From NCBI GenBank assembly GCA_021805865.1, contig JAJZDX010000027.1:1-61545 (forward strand): a stretch of DNA of 61,545 nt. Direction: 5' to 3'. This stretch comes from Pseudomonadota bacterium (GTDB lineage Bacteria > Pseudomonadota > Gammaproteobacteria > Steroidobacterales > Steroidobacteraceae). How positions within the stretch are numbered: position 1 is the stretch's first letter; each line of letters opens with the position of its first letter. Shown here piece after piece: positions 48,897-56,784 of the stretch. A model generated the notes under the pieces. That model worked only from the letters and a program-made list of their open reading frames with translations, did no database searches and had not been told where the DNA came from. The translations under genes and the position numbers were made by a program.

Positions 48897-49262
48897 CGCT
48901 CATCACTCCGTGTTTCGGTGGAACACTGTGCGTCTCGATCTGCGGGACGGCGGTCAGATCCGAGGGGACGGCGTCTTGAACCGCGCCACCCAGGCGGCAA
49001 AAGCCTCGAGAAACTGCTGCAGAATCTGGCGTGTCGGCTGAGATGTCAGCGGCAATCGCAGCGAGTAAGATAGCTCAAGGAGTCGCCGGCGGCGAGCGCC
49101 CGCTTTATGCTCACCGTCGAGAGTGAGCCCGCCGTCGGGACAATCCCCGGCGCGGACGCCAGGATGCCGCTGTTCGACCTTGGATGAACGGACCGCCGCG
49201 AGCTCACCGGCGGCGATTGACCTTGTGCCCGAAGCTCGTGCCGCACACTTCCGATCGCCCCC
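48897..49262. other. Intergenic region, no gene recognised
   Basis: The gap separates the divergent isochorismatase-fold and exported HNH-like genes. Overlapping frames lack starts with ribosome binding sites and show no known pattern. Promoters for both flanking genes should lie here. Confidence 0.4.
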
Positions 49263-49808
49263 ATGAAACCCTCCCGCACGCTCCCTCTCCTGCTGATCCT
49301 GCTCGCGCTGCCTGCGCTCGCCCTCGCGTGGAGACACCACATCCCGGTCTTTCCGATGAGCGAAGGACTGCCCGACCCCGCGCTCACCCCGGGGGCACTC
49401 GACCCGGCGGTTACGCAGGCCGACATCCGCCGGACGATCTGTGTGCGCGGCTGGACGCGGACCGTGCGGCCGCCCGAGTGGTACACCGAGAGGCTCAAGC
49501 GCCGTCAGATTCGCGAGTACGGCTACGCGGATCGCTGGCTCCGTGATTACGAGGAGGATCATCTCGTTCCGCTCGAGCTCGGCGGCTCGCCGAGCTCACC
49601 CCGCAACCTCTGGCCCGAGCCGCACCGGGTCGTGGGCGGTTGGGGCAGCTATGCGAAAGACCGGCTCGAGAACCGGCTCAATCATCTGGTCTGCCGCGAG
49701 CAACTGAGGCTCGCGAGCGCCAGGCGGCAGATCGCCGGGAATTGGATCGCGGCGTACCGGCGGTTCCTCGGCCCGGTGCCGGATCACCGGCCGCCCCGTC
49801 AGCGTTGA
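49263..49808 (+). CDS. Exported HNH-nuclease-like protein
   Basis: A 181-residue protein with a signal peptide (about 1-22, LPLLLILLALPALALAW). The mature part contains RWLRDYEEDHLVPLELGG and SPSSPRNLWPEPHR, which resemble the His-Asn core of HNH endonucleases (DH...PLELGG...NLWP), followed by a helical region (YAKDRLENRLNHLVCREQ). Proteins of this type are widespread, exported and uncharacterised in proteobacteria. A periplasmic nuclease role is an inference. Two Cys (about 61 and 143) could form a disulfide. Confidence 0.75.
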   Translation: MKPSRTLPLLLILLALPALALAWRHHIPVFPMSEGLPDPALTPGALDPAVTQADIRRTICVRGWTRTVRPPEWYTERLKRRQIREYGYADRWLRDYEEDHLVPLELGGSPSSPRNLWPEPHRVVGGWGSYAKDRLENRLNHLVCREQLRLASARRQIAGNWIAAYRRFLGPVPDHRPPRQR

Positions 49809-49972
49809 TGAGGGGCCGGGCACGGGGCGGGCGCTGGCATGAGGCATTCCTCGCGCGCACCCAGGAGCGGCGCCGGCAAGCGCTAGCCGGTCGCGGCGGC
49901 CATGGAATATAGTCCGGTGGTGCTGCGCGCCGGACCTTGCGCGCCCCCAGCCGCAAATCCGGGAGAACGACA

Positions 49973-50266
49973 GTGCGCCTTGATGGCCGAAGCCGTCCAA
50001 ACAGAATCCGCCGCATGACAGCGGCGGCCGCGGCGGCCCTGGCTGCAGCTCTTGCCGGCTGTGCCACCACGCGGCCCTATACCCTCCCCAGCGGCCGGAC
50101 GGCCTACGAAGCGCAGTGTTCGCTCTGGTTCCAGTGCACCGAGCAGGCGAAGAAGACGTGCCCGCACGGCTACCGACTCGTCAGGGGGCCGCTGCGCCCG
50201 CCCGCGACACTGCCGAATGGGAACCTCGCCCAGGGGCCCAGCCGGATCGATTTCGTCTGTAAATGA
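49973..50266 (+). CDS. Small lipoprotein with cysteine-rich mature part
   Basis: A 97-residue protein starting at GTG 49973 behind GGGAGAACGACA. The signal peptide has a basic n-region (RSRPNRIRR), an alanine-rich core, and the lipobox LAGC at about 27-30. The mature part (CSLWFQCTEQAKKTCPHGYR) has four further Cys in all. Family unknown. ATG 50015 is an alternative start but would leave almost no n-region. Confidence 0.65.
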   Translation: MRLDGRSRPNRIRRMTAAAAAALAAALAGCATTRPYTLPSGRTAYEAQCSLWFQCTEQAKKTCPHGYRLVRGPLRPPATLPNGNLAQGPSRIDFVCK

Positions 50267-50296
50267 GGTGGCGCCCCGCCGGGCGCCATGGGCCCC

Positions 50297-51532
50297 TCAG
50301 CCCGCTGCTGCCGCCTCCCTCACAGCGCCCGCCGGCCGCATGGCAAGCGTTGCAATCAGTACGACACCTGCGCCCGCGGTGGCAATCCACAGCGGCACTG
50401 CCAGCCCGTATTGCTGTGCCAGGCCGCCGCCCACGAGCGGTGCGAGAAACCCCCCGATCAGCTCCCCACAAAGCGTGGCGAAGCCGATCGCGGTCGCAGC
50501 GTACTCGCGCGGGACACTCTCGGTGGGAACCAGAACGATGCAGATTGCGCTGATTGCCTGACCCGCCTGAGTGCAAAACAGCACGACGGCGAGCAGCCAC
50601 AGCACGTGATACAGGGAGTGCGTCAGCATGGCGATCGGCAGAGCCACGCTCAGCGCCGCGCAAATCGCCAGCATCGGCCGGCGCCCGACGCGATCCGAGA
50701 CCGCCGGAGCGATGAGCCCCAGAACGAAACTGCCGAGGCCCGCGGCGCCCATGAGGAAGCCGGCGGTCGTCCCGGACTGGTGCTGGACCCCGGTGATGTA
50801 CAAAGGTCCGAATGTGTTGACGAGAAAGAGCCAGCTCATGAACCCGGCCGCTCCGATCCCGCTCGCCCAGAGATTGCGGCACTTGAGCAGCCGCACGAGG
50901 TCCATCGCCCGCGACCGGTGCGCCGCTGCGCGCCGCTCCCGGGGGACTTCGGTCACGAACACCCCGATCAATATCGCAAGCACCGCCCCGGGACCGGACG
51001 CCACGAGGAAGGCATCCCGCCATCCGAGATGGGCGGCGATTTGTGTCGTCAGCACGGGCGCAACGGCGAGGCCGATCACCGCTGCGGCGCTCACGACGAT
51101 TCCGATGTTGCGCCCCCGGTGAGGCGCCGGTGAGTTCTCCTCGACCAGGGCCATCATGACCGACCAGCACGGGCCTTCCGCCAGCCCGAGCAGCACCCGC
51201 AGGCACAAGAGCTGCCCGAAGCCCTGCGCAAACGCGCTGGCGGCGGATACCACGGAAAAGAGCACCACCATGGGCACGAGGACCGCCTTGCGTCCCACCC
51301 GATCGGATATCGCGCCGAACAGGAGCGCCGAGACGGCCCAGGACACCGCCACGGCGCCCGCGAGCATGCCGACCTGGGCATCGCCCAGATGCAAATCCCG
51401 CGCGATGTACGGCGCCAGATACAGCACCGACATCCGATCAAGGAATATCAAGCCCCAGGTCGCAAACATGATGGCGACCATGACACGCTCGCGCGATGAG
51501 CCGGCTTCGGAGGCCACCGGAGCGGCTCTCAC
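50297..51532 (-). CDS. MFS transporter of the ferulate locus
   Basis: A 411-residue transporter with twelve predicted helices. Typical MFS motifs are FGAISDRVGRKAVLVPM between helices 2 and 3, RVLLGLAEGPCWSVMMALVE, and AVSDRVGRRPMLAI. It resembles the anion/aromatic-acid:cation symporter group. Its ATG overlaps the stop of the TonB receptor gene by four bases, so the two are co-translated: the receptor would bring a ligand through the outer membrane and this protein through the inner membrane. Ferulate or a relative is the likely substrate from context. Confidence 0.87.
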   Translation of the reverse strand: MRAAPVASEAGSSRERVMVAIMFATWGLIFLDRMSVLYLAPYIARDLHLGDAQVGMLAGAVAVSWAVSALLFGAISDRVGRKAVLVPMVVLFSVVSAASAFAQGFGQLLCLRVLLGLAEGPCWSVMMALVEENSPAPHRGRNIGIVVSAAAVIGLAVAPVLTTQIAAHLGWRDAFLVASGPGAVLAILIGVFVTEVPRERRAAAHRSRAMDLVRLLKCRNLWASGIGAAGFMSWLFLVNTFGPLYITGVQHQSGTTAGFLMGAAGLGSFVLGLIAPAVSDRVGRRPMLAICAALSVALPIAMLTHSLYHVLWLLAVVLFCTQAGQAISAICIVLVPTESVPREYAATAIGFATLCGELIGGFLAPLVGGGLAQQYGLAVPLWIATAGAGVVLIATLAMRPAGAVREAAAAG

Positions 51533-53907
51533 TCAGACCCGAAGCTGCGCGTGATTCTGATGCCGTATTGGCGAGGATTGCCCAGAAACTCGTTGTTTGG
51601 ATTCGTGCCGGCCGCCAGCTGCCCCGTCACGTACACCTTGTTGGAGAGATTCAGGCCGTAGGCCTGAACGCTCCACCGCCCGATCGAGTACGTGACGCTC
51701 GCATTCCACAGTCCATACGACGGCAGATAGTCCATCACCGGCTTCTCGAACAGAGTCGTCCACTGCGACCCAAGATAGGAATAGTTGACGCGCGGAGTGA
51801 GGATCCCCGAGCGCCCGACGGACATCGCGTACTGCAGGCCTGCGTTGAAGGTCCACTCGGGCGAGTACGGGTTTTGATCTCCGTTCAGGCTGACGACGTA
51901 CGGGTTGTAATTGAAGCAGCCCACCGTGACCGATACCGAGGCGCACTGCGGCAGGGCCTGCGCCGTCACCCCCGGCGGCAGCGACTCGGTGTCGACGAGG
52001 CTGATCGCCCCGAGGCGCGAGTTCACATATCCCGCCCCCATGTCCATGGTGAGTCCGCCGAAGCGGCCGCGCAGCTCCGCTTCTCCGCCCTTGATGACGG
52101 ACTTTCCGGTGTTGAGCAGCGAGGTCTGACCGGTGGCAGGGATCAGCGCGTTCACCTGAAGATTGTTGTAATTGTCCCAAAACCCGTCGAGGCTCGTGAT
52201 CAGGTGATGATCGAGGTACTGGCCCTTCCAGCCGACCTCGTAGTCCCAGACCACTTCCGGCGCGAAGCTCTTCTGTGGCGCGGTTGCGGTGGCCGCGTTG
52301 AACCCTCCGGCCTTGAAGCCCTTCGCGACGAACGCGTAGAGGAAGTTCTGCGGGTCCACCGTCCAGTTGAGGGCCACCTTGCCCGTGACCGCCGAGTCGG
52401 TCTCGAGCCCCCCCTGATTGATGTAGATCGGGGGCACCCCGGGGATGCCCAGATTGATCGTGACGTGGCTCGATGTGGTCGCCTCGTTCCAGTCGTGGGT
52501 GTAGCGCAAACCGACCTGCAACTGCAGGCTCGGCACTATCTTATAGCTGACTTGCCCGAAGGCGGCCGCGGTCTGCAGGATCTGCTCGAGATCCGGCGAC
52601 ACCTGTGCGGGGACCGCCTGGCTCGTGTCAGTAAGCACGACCTCGCGGATGTCGTGCAGGTAGAACGCTCCCGCGACCCACCGGAGCCGACCGCCGCTCG
52701 GGGAGATCAAATCGAACTCCTGGGAGATGGGGCGCTCGATGATCGCCTGATATTCCGCGAGCGCCGGCGGCCCCGGCAAAGTGGAATCGGTGCCGTCGGA
52801 ATCGTATATGTTGTGCACCCACATGTACTGATCACCGGTGATCGAGCGCAGGTCTATGCCGCTGCCGTCGATATTCCAGTCGATGCGCAGGCTCGGCCTG
52901 AGCGAGTACTCCTTGTTCTGGGTAGCCGTGTCGTAGTTGAGCGTCCAGATGTTCGGGCTGGCGTAGGGCGCATACTGCGTGCCGGGCACCGGCCGGTACG
53001 CGTAGCCGCCGGTGTTCGCGTTGTCGTACTCGACTTTCAGGAGAATCCTGAGGTCCTTCGTCGGCTTGCCGAGCAGCCCCACGCGGACGTTCTTCTCTTT
53101 GAGGGAGCCGGGATTGCCGAAGAGCTGGGCTCCGGGGGTCACCTTCGAGGCCGGACCGATGTCCTTGAAGAAGCTGTTGCGCTTCTCCATGTCCCAGGCC
53201 ACCCGGGCCGCCCAGGCATGGTTTATGGGCAGATTGACCGCGCCCTGCACCTGGGTGTCGGAGTAGTTGCCCTGCTGCAGCTCGATGTAGCCGTGCACGC
53301 CGTTGAAATCCGGGTCGCGGCTGTTGATGAATATCGCCCCTCCGGTCGAGTTCTCACCCACGAAGGTGCCCTGCGGGCCGCGCAGGACCTGCACGCTCGC
53401 GATGTCGAACAAGCTCTCGCTCGTGACGATCGGCGGCTGCCAGAGCCCGTCCCGGTATTCGGCCACACCGGGCACGACGGAGGGCGATCCGCTGTCGAGG
53501 CCGATGCCGCGGATGTTGACGGATGAGGTGAGTCCGGCGGGCGTGATCGACAGCGACGGCGAGGCGTTTTGCAGATCCTGGATGTTGAACACGCCCTTCT
53601 GCACGAGCTGGCTGCCGTTCAGCACCGTGGCCGAGATTGCGGTGGTCTGCAGGTTCTCTCGCCGGCGCTGGGCGGTGATGATGACTTCGTGCAGCGCTCC
53701 GCCGCCGAATTCGCTCCGGCCGCTCGAGACGGCGGCCGGACCTGCGCTCGCGGGCACTGGATGGCCGGCGGCGGCCGCTGACGGAGCGGCGAGCGCGGCG
53801 GTTGACAGTACTGCGGCCGAAAAGATTGCGGCCACCGCCCGCTCCACGCATGTCTTCGCAAGAGACGGGCCGCAAGACCCGTGAGCATCGAATTGACCGT
53901 GCTTCAT
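51529..53907 (-). CDS. TonB-dependent outer-membrane receptor
   Basis: A 792-residue protein with signal peptide, a plug domain (about 75-185: LQTTAISATVLNGSQLVQKG, VNIRGIGLDSGSPS, VLRGPQGTFVGENSTGGAIF) and a long beta-barrel that ends in a C-terminal aromatic-type residue context (GIRITRSFGSE). The plug sequence belongs to the FecA-like/FyuA-type class common in Sphingomonadales and Xanthomonadales for plant-derived compounds. A run of nine G directly before the ATG (53910-53918 on the + strand as C) forms its ribosome binding site. It lies 108 bases after the esterase gene. Confidence 0.93.
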   Translation of the reverse strand: MKHGQFDAHGSCGPSLAKTCVERAVAAIFSAAVLSTAALAAPSAAAAGHPVPASAGPAAVSSGRSEFGGGALHEVIITAQRRRENLQTTAISATVLNGSQLVQKGVFNIQDLQNASPSLSITPAGLTSSVNIRGIGLDSGSPSVVPGVAEYRDGLWQPPIVTSESLFDIASVQVLRGPQGTFVGENSTGGAIFINSRDPDFNGVHGYIELQQGNYSDTQVQGAVNLPINHAWAARVAWDMEKRNSFFKDIGPASKVTPGAQLFGNPGSLKEKNVRVGLLGKPTKDLRILLKVEYDNANTGGYAYRPVPGTQYAPYASPNIWTLNYDTATQNKEYSLRPSLRIDWNIDGSGIDLRSITGDQYMWVHNIYDSDGTDSTLPGPPALAEYQAIIERPISQEFDLISPSGGRLRWVAGAFYLHDIREVVLTDTSQAVPAQVSPDLEQILQTAAAFGQVSYKIVPSLQLQVGLRYTHDWNEATTSSHVTINLGIPGVPPIYINQGGLETDSAVTGKVALNWTVDPQNFLYAFVAKGFKAGGFNAATATAPQKSFAPEVVWDYEVGWKGQYLDHHLITSLDGFWDNYNNLQVNALIPATGQTSLLNTGKSVIKGGEAELRGRFGGLTMDMGAGYVNSRLGAISLVDTESLPPGVTAQALPQCASVSVTVGCFNYNPYVVSLNGDQNPYSPEWTFNAGLQYAMSVGRSGILTPRVNYSYLGSQWTTLFEKPVMDYLPSYGLWNASVTYSIGRWSVQAYGLNLSNKVYVTGQLAAGTNPNNEFLGNPRQYGIRITRSFGSE

Positions 53908-53909
53908 AA

Positions 53910-53918
53910 CCCCCCCCC
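53910..53918 (-). promoter_or_regulatory. G9 tract forming the ribosome binding site of the TonB receptor
   Basis: Nine G on the minus strand stand two bases before the receptor ATG. They can pair with the CCUCC of 16S rRNA in several registers. A homopolymer of this length in such a place could slip and alter translation. Confidence 0.5.
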
Positions 53919-54015
53919 AAAAACCAGGATGTACGTTTATTTGATCGTCAGGGCAGCCGCCCTCCGCGGAGCCGCTGCCACATCGCCATCGACGGCACCT
54001 ATCGCTCCACCGGCA

Positions 54016-55683
54016 TCAAGAGCTCTTGACACACTCGAAACTGTTCGCGCTCTTTGGATCTCCGCCCTTGTATCGGGCGTATTTGGGGTACGGGCACAGC
54101 GGCCGGGTCACCCCCGGGAAGGCCGGTCCATGAGCGATCATGCGCGCGGGCGCCTTGTTATCTTCGGTCCAGCGCACGATCGCGCTCAGCGGGTCAAATT
54201 CGTCCGTCGCGGGTCCGCCGAAGCAGTGGTTCATGCCCGGCACGAGGAAGAGCCGGGCCCAGCGCTGCGGCCGGTGGTACTGAGCGATCAGTTTCCGGTA
54301 CCAGGCGATGATGGCGTTCGGGGAGAAGACCGGGTCACTCAATCCCTGGTAGATGATGAGCTTGCCGCCATGGGCGATGAAGCTCGAGAAAAACGTCCCG
54401 GTGGCGTCATTGATCGCCCGGGTCTGCCTGGTCACTTGCAACGCCCGGTTGAAATTGAACGTCGCGGGAGTCATGCGCGGATCGGGCGGCGTCATGAAGT
54501 AGTACCGCATCGCGTCCACGCCCAGGGTGGCATCCAGCGAGTTGGGGATGCCGGTGCGCGAGGTACCGAGCTTCCAGACCCGCCAGCCCATCGTGTCAAT
54601 GCCCGCGTCGTACGGCCAGCTGGCGTAAAGCGGGTGCCCGGCGGAATCATGGGGACCGCCGAAGATCGCCTCGAGCGTCTTCACCTTGGCCTTGCTCAGG
54701 CACTGTCCGCGGGCACCCTGCCTGCACAGCAGAACCTTCGGATTGAAGGCCTTCTGGCAGGCGGCGAAGTTGTTGATCATGCCGTCGCGCAGCCCGTCGA
54801 GATCGTCACACGCCTTCAGGACCGCGTGGGAGACCAGCTGCAGGTCCGCGCTCGTGAACGCCTCGCTCAATATCGGACGTCCGTGGGAGTCCTTCGGCGC
54901 GATCGCCTCCAGATGCTTCACGTTCCACATCTCTGCGATCGCCGCCCGGGCGAGATTGAACCCCGGGTCTCCGGCCACGACGCCGTTGAAAAGCGTCGGG
55001 AAGCGCTCCGCGGCCATCATGGCCTCCCTGCCGCCGTTTGAGCATCCGTAAAAGTAAGAGTCCCGGGCGGGCCTGCCGTAATAGCGCTTGACGAGCCTCT
55101 TGCCCAGACGCGCCACCGGCCCGAGCCCTGCATACGCGTAGTCGAGCCGGGCCTGCTGATCGGCGGCGAAGGCCGCAGTGAACCCCTCGTGGCCGCCGTC
55201 GCTCGAGATGACGGCGAATCCCCGCGACAAAGCCGACTTGTAGCCCGGCGCGACAAAGCCGATCGCCGGGGCGATGAAGCCGTCGAGGCCGCCGCCGCCC
55301 TGGAAGAGGAATCGCCCGTTCCACCTCGCCGGCATGCGCAGCTCGAACCCGAGCCCGTACTTCACCCCACCGACCCCCACACGCGGATCCAAGACCCCGC
55401 GAACCATGCAATTGGCCGGAAGTTGCACGCGCGCGAGCATCGGCATCATGCGGGTGGCGGCGGCCGGCAGGGGACCGGCCTTCACCCAGCGCGCCGCGGA
55501 TATCACAAGGTGATCGTTGGCTGTCGCCATGAGACGGCGGCACTTCGCCGCGACACCCGCGGCGGAATTCCGCATGTTTGCCAACGCATACGGCGCCGTC
55601 ACCCCCAGGGCAGACGCCATGGCGAATACGACGACGATGCGCCGCGCGAGGCTCTTCGGTCGATGCACGTATGAGTCTGTCAT
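54016..55683 (-). CDS. Exported tannase/feruloyl-esterase family enzyme
   Basis: A 555-residue exported serine hydrolase. The ATG at 55683 opens a signal peptide (about 15-35). The family pattern includes LPANCMVRGVLDPRVG, WNGRFLFQGGGGLDG, GFAVISSDGGHEG, and the nucleophile elbow FYGCSNGGREAMM (Ser about 215). The acid and base lie later, near GLSDPVFSPNAI and VPGMNHCFGG. Tannase-family enzymes split gallate, ferulate or p-coumarate esters of plant polymers. The genes on either side (TonB receptor, hydroxycinnamate catabolism) make ferulate esters the likely substrate. Confidence 0.9.
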   Translation of the reverse strand: MTDSYVHRPKSLARRIVVVFAMASALGVTAPYALANMRNSAAGVAAKCRRLMATANDHLVISAARWVKAGPLPAAATRMMPMLARVQLPANCMVRGVLDPRVGVGGVKYGLGFELRMPARWNGRFLFQGGGGLDGFIAPAIGFVAPGYKSALSRGFAVISSDGGHEGFTAAFAADQQARLDYAYAGLGPVARLGKRLVKRYYGRPARDSYFYGCSNGGREAMMAAERFPTLFNGVVAGDPGFNLARAAIAEMWNVKHLEAIAPKDSHGRPILSEAFTSADLQLVSHAVLKACDDLDGLRDGMINNFAACQKAFNPKVLLCRQGARGQCLSKAKVKTLEAIFGGPHDSAGHPLYASWPYDAGIDTMGWRVWKLGTSRTGIPNSLDATLGVDAMRYYFMTPPDPRMTPATFNFNRALQVTRQTRAINDATGTFFSSFIAHGGKLIIYQGLSDPVFSPNAIIAWYRKLIAQYHRPQRWARLFLVPGMNHCFGGPATDEFDPLSAIVRWTEDNKAPARMIAHGPAFPGVTRPLCPYPKYARYKGGDPKSANSFECVKSS

Positions 55684-56261
55684 GTCTTGCCCCCAAGAAT
55701 TCTTCTGTTTGATCCGGCCGGTACCGGCCCTGCCGGCGGTCCGCTCGATGCACAACGGTTACCGCCACGCCGTCCGTTCCTAGACGGCTATATCATATAC
55801 TATATCATATACTATTTGTGCCGGGGCCGCTTTCCGTTGACAATCGATAGCAGGCCCTTGCGGCTCGGGCCCGCCGCACCGGTCGCCACGGCCGATCCCG
55901 CATTCCCCTCAAGGTGCGCGGCCGTGCCGGCGCGAGGCGCCGCAGCCGGCTTTCGCGGGGTCTTCAGCTACCGGCGCAGCGCCCGCGCCATGTGCTCTGC
56001 GCAGCGGGCAGCCTCAGCATCCCTTGGGCGATGAGCTCGGTCGCCCTGGGGCGCGGGAAGCGGGCAAATCCGAGGCAATGGTGCGGCGGCGGCGCATGCC
56101 GCTGGTGGGTGCGCGTTGCAGTAGTGGTGTCCGCGCCTCATTTGCGCGGCACACGTGAGGCGTGCCGTCGTGACCGGCCGATACGCCGAGGAGGATTGAG
56201 GGGCCGTTCTCGGCCATGGGAGGCGTTTGGCGCCGGCGCAGACACCTGGCGCCTCACGCTT
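55684..56261. other. Regulatory gap before the esterase, otherwise no gene
   Basis: The left part (55684-55815) holds the promoter and the direct repeats described separately. The rest up to the MarR stop is GC-rich with no credible gene. Confidence 0.45.
55788..55815 (-). promoter_or_regulatory. Two tandem 12-bp AT repeats upstream of the esterase gene
   Basis: The unit CTATATCATATA occurs at 55788-55799 and 55800-55811, then CTAT begins a third. Each copy fits CTATA-N3-TATA, close to the dyad CTATA-CGC-TATAG in front of the vanillin dehydrogenase gene. The repeats lie about 105 bases upstream of the esterase ATG. Confidence 0.6.
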
Positions 56262-56687
56262 TCAATTGTCTTTCTGATTCGCGAGCGTATGGAGAACTCT
56301 CACGAACGCCGCGCAATCGGCTTTCGGGATATGCGCGATCAGATCGGCTTCGTGATCGTCCATGATGCCCCGGGCCTTCTGCGCGGTGCGCCGGCCCGCC
56401 TCCGAGAGCGTCAGCCCCTGAGAGCGTCCATCAACCGCCTGGCGGATGATGAGGTTTCGATCCGCCAGACGGGCCACGAGCGGAGCCATGTTCGCGCTGA
56501 CGACACCGAGCAAGCGACCGATCTCACTCTGCTTCACGCCGGGATTGTCCTGGATCACCAGGAGCACGGTCGCCTCCGTGGGCCGCAGGTGAAGCCGCAC
56601 CAGTCGCGCGGCGAGCCTCGACATGAACGCAACCGACACGCGCCGAAGCGCATAGCCGGGAAGATCTTTCAGAGGATCTCTGATCAC
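56262..56687 (-). CDS. MarR-family regulator of hydroxycinnamate catabolism (FerR/FerC-like)
   Basis: A 141-residue winged-helix regulator. The recognition part reads GVKQSEIGRLLGVVSANMAP followed by LVARLADRNLIIRQAVDGRS and a wing QGLTLSEAG. MarR regulators of ferulate clusters are released from DNA by hydroxycinnamoyl-CoA. Its start is GTG 56687. It is divergent from the vdh-ech-ferA operon, and two dyads lie in the 97-base gap. This strongly suggests self-control and control of that operon. Confidence 0.88.
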   Translation of the reverse strand: MIRDPLKDLPGYALRRVSVAFMSRLAARLVRLHLRPTEATVLLVIQDNPGVKQSEIGRLLGVVSANMAPLVARLADRNLIIRQAVDGRSQGLTLSEAGRRTAQKARGIMDDHEADLIAHIPKADCAAFVRVLHTLANQKDN

Positions 56688-56720
56688 GCCGACATTTTCC
56701 CCTAAACGGCCTCGTTTTGC

Positions 56721-56737
56721 TTGATCGGCCCGATCAA
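56721..56737. promoter_or_regulatory. Perfect dyad in the marR-vdh gap (operator candidate)
   Basis: TTGATCGG-C-CCGATCAA is a perfect palindrome with 8-base arms and a 1-base centre, 34 bases upstream of marR and 48 bases before vdh. The size and place are right for a MarR dimer site. Confidence 0.65.
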
Positions 56738-56741
56738 AATG

Positions 56742-56754
56742 CTATACGCTATAG
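56742..56754. promoter_or_regulatory. CTATA-CGC-TATAG dyad before vdh
   Basis: A perfect 5-base dyad with a 3-base centre. It overlaps a likely -10 region for the rightward operon and resembles the CTATA-N3-TATA repeats upstream of the esterase gene. Confidence 0.55.
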
Positions 56755-56784
56755 TTATTGTAGCCGGAAACAAAAGGGTCGCCC

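Noticed and set aside
48954-49562. Leftward frame of about 200 codons opposite the exported HNH-like gene
   Set aside because: The opposite strand encodes a clear signal peptide and an HNH-like motif. The leftward frame has no start signal or pattern.
53908-54015. Terminator between the esterase and TonB receptor genes
   Set aside because: No convincing hairpin with a T-run was found, so a shared transcript remains possible and no terminator is claimed.
55914-56705. Rightward frame opposite the MarR gene
   Set aside because: It covers the antisense of the MarR gene, has no ribosome binding site and resembles no protein.
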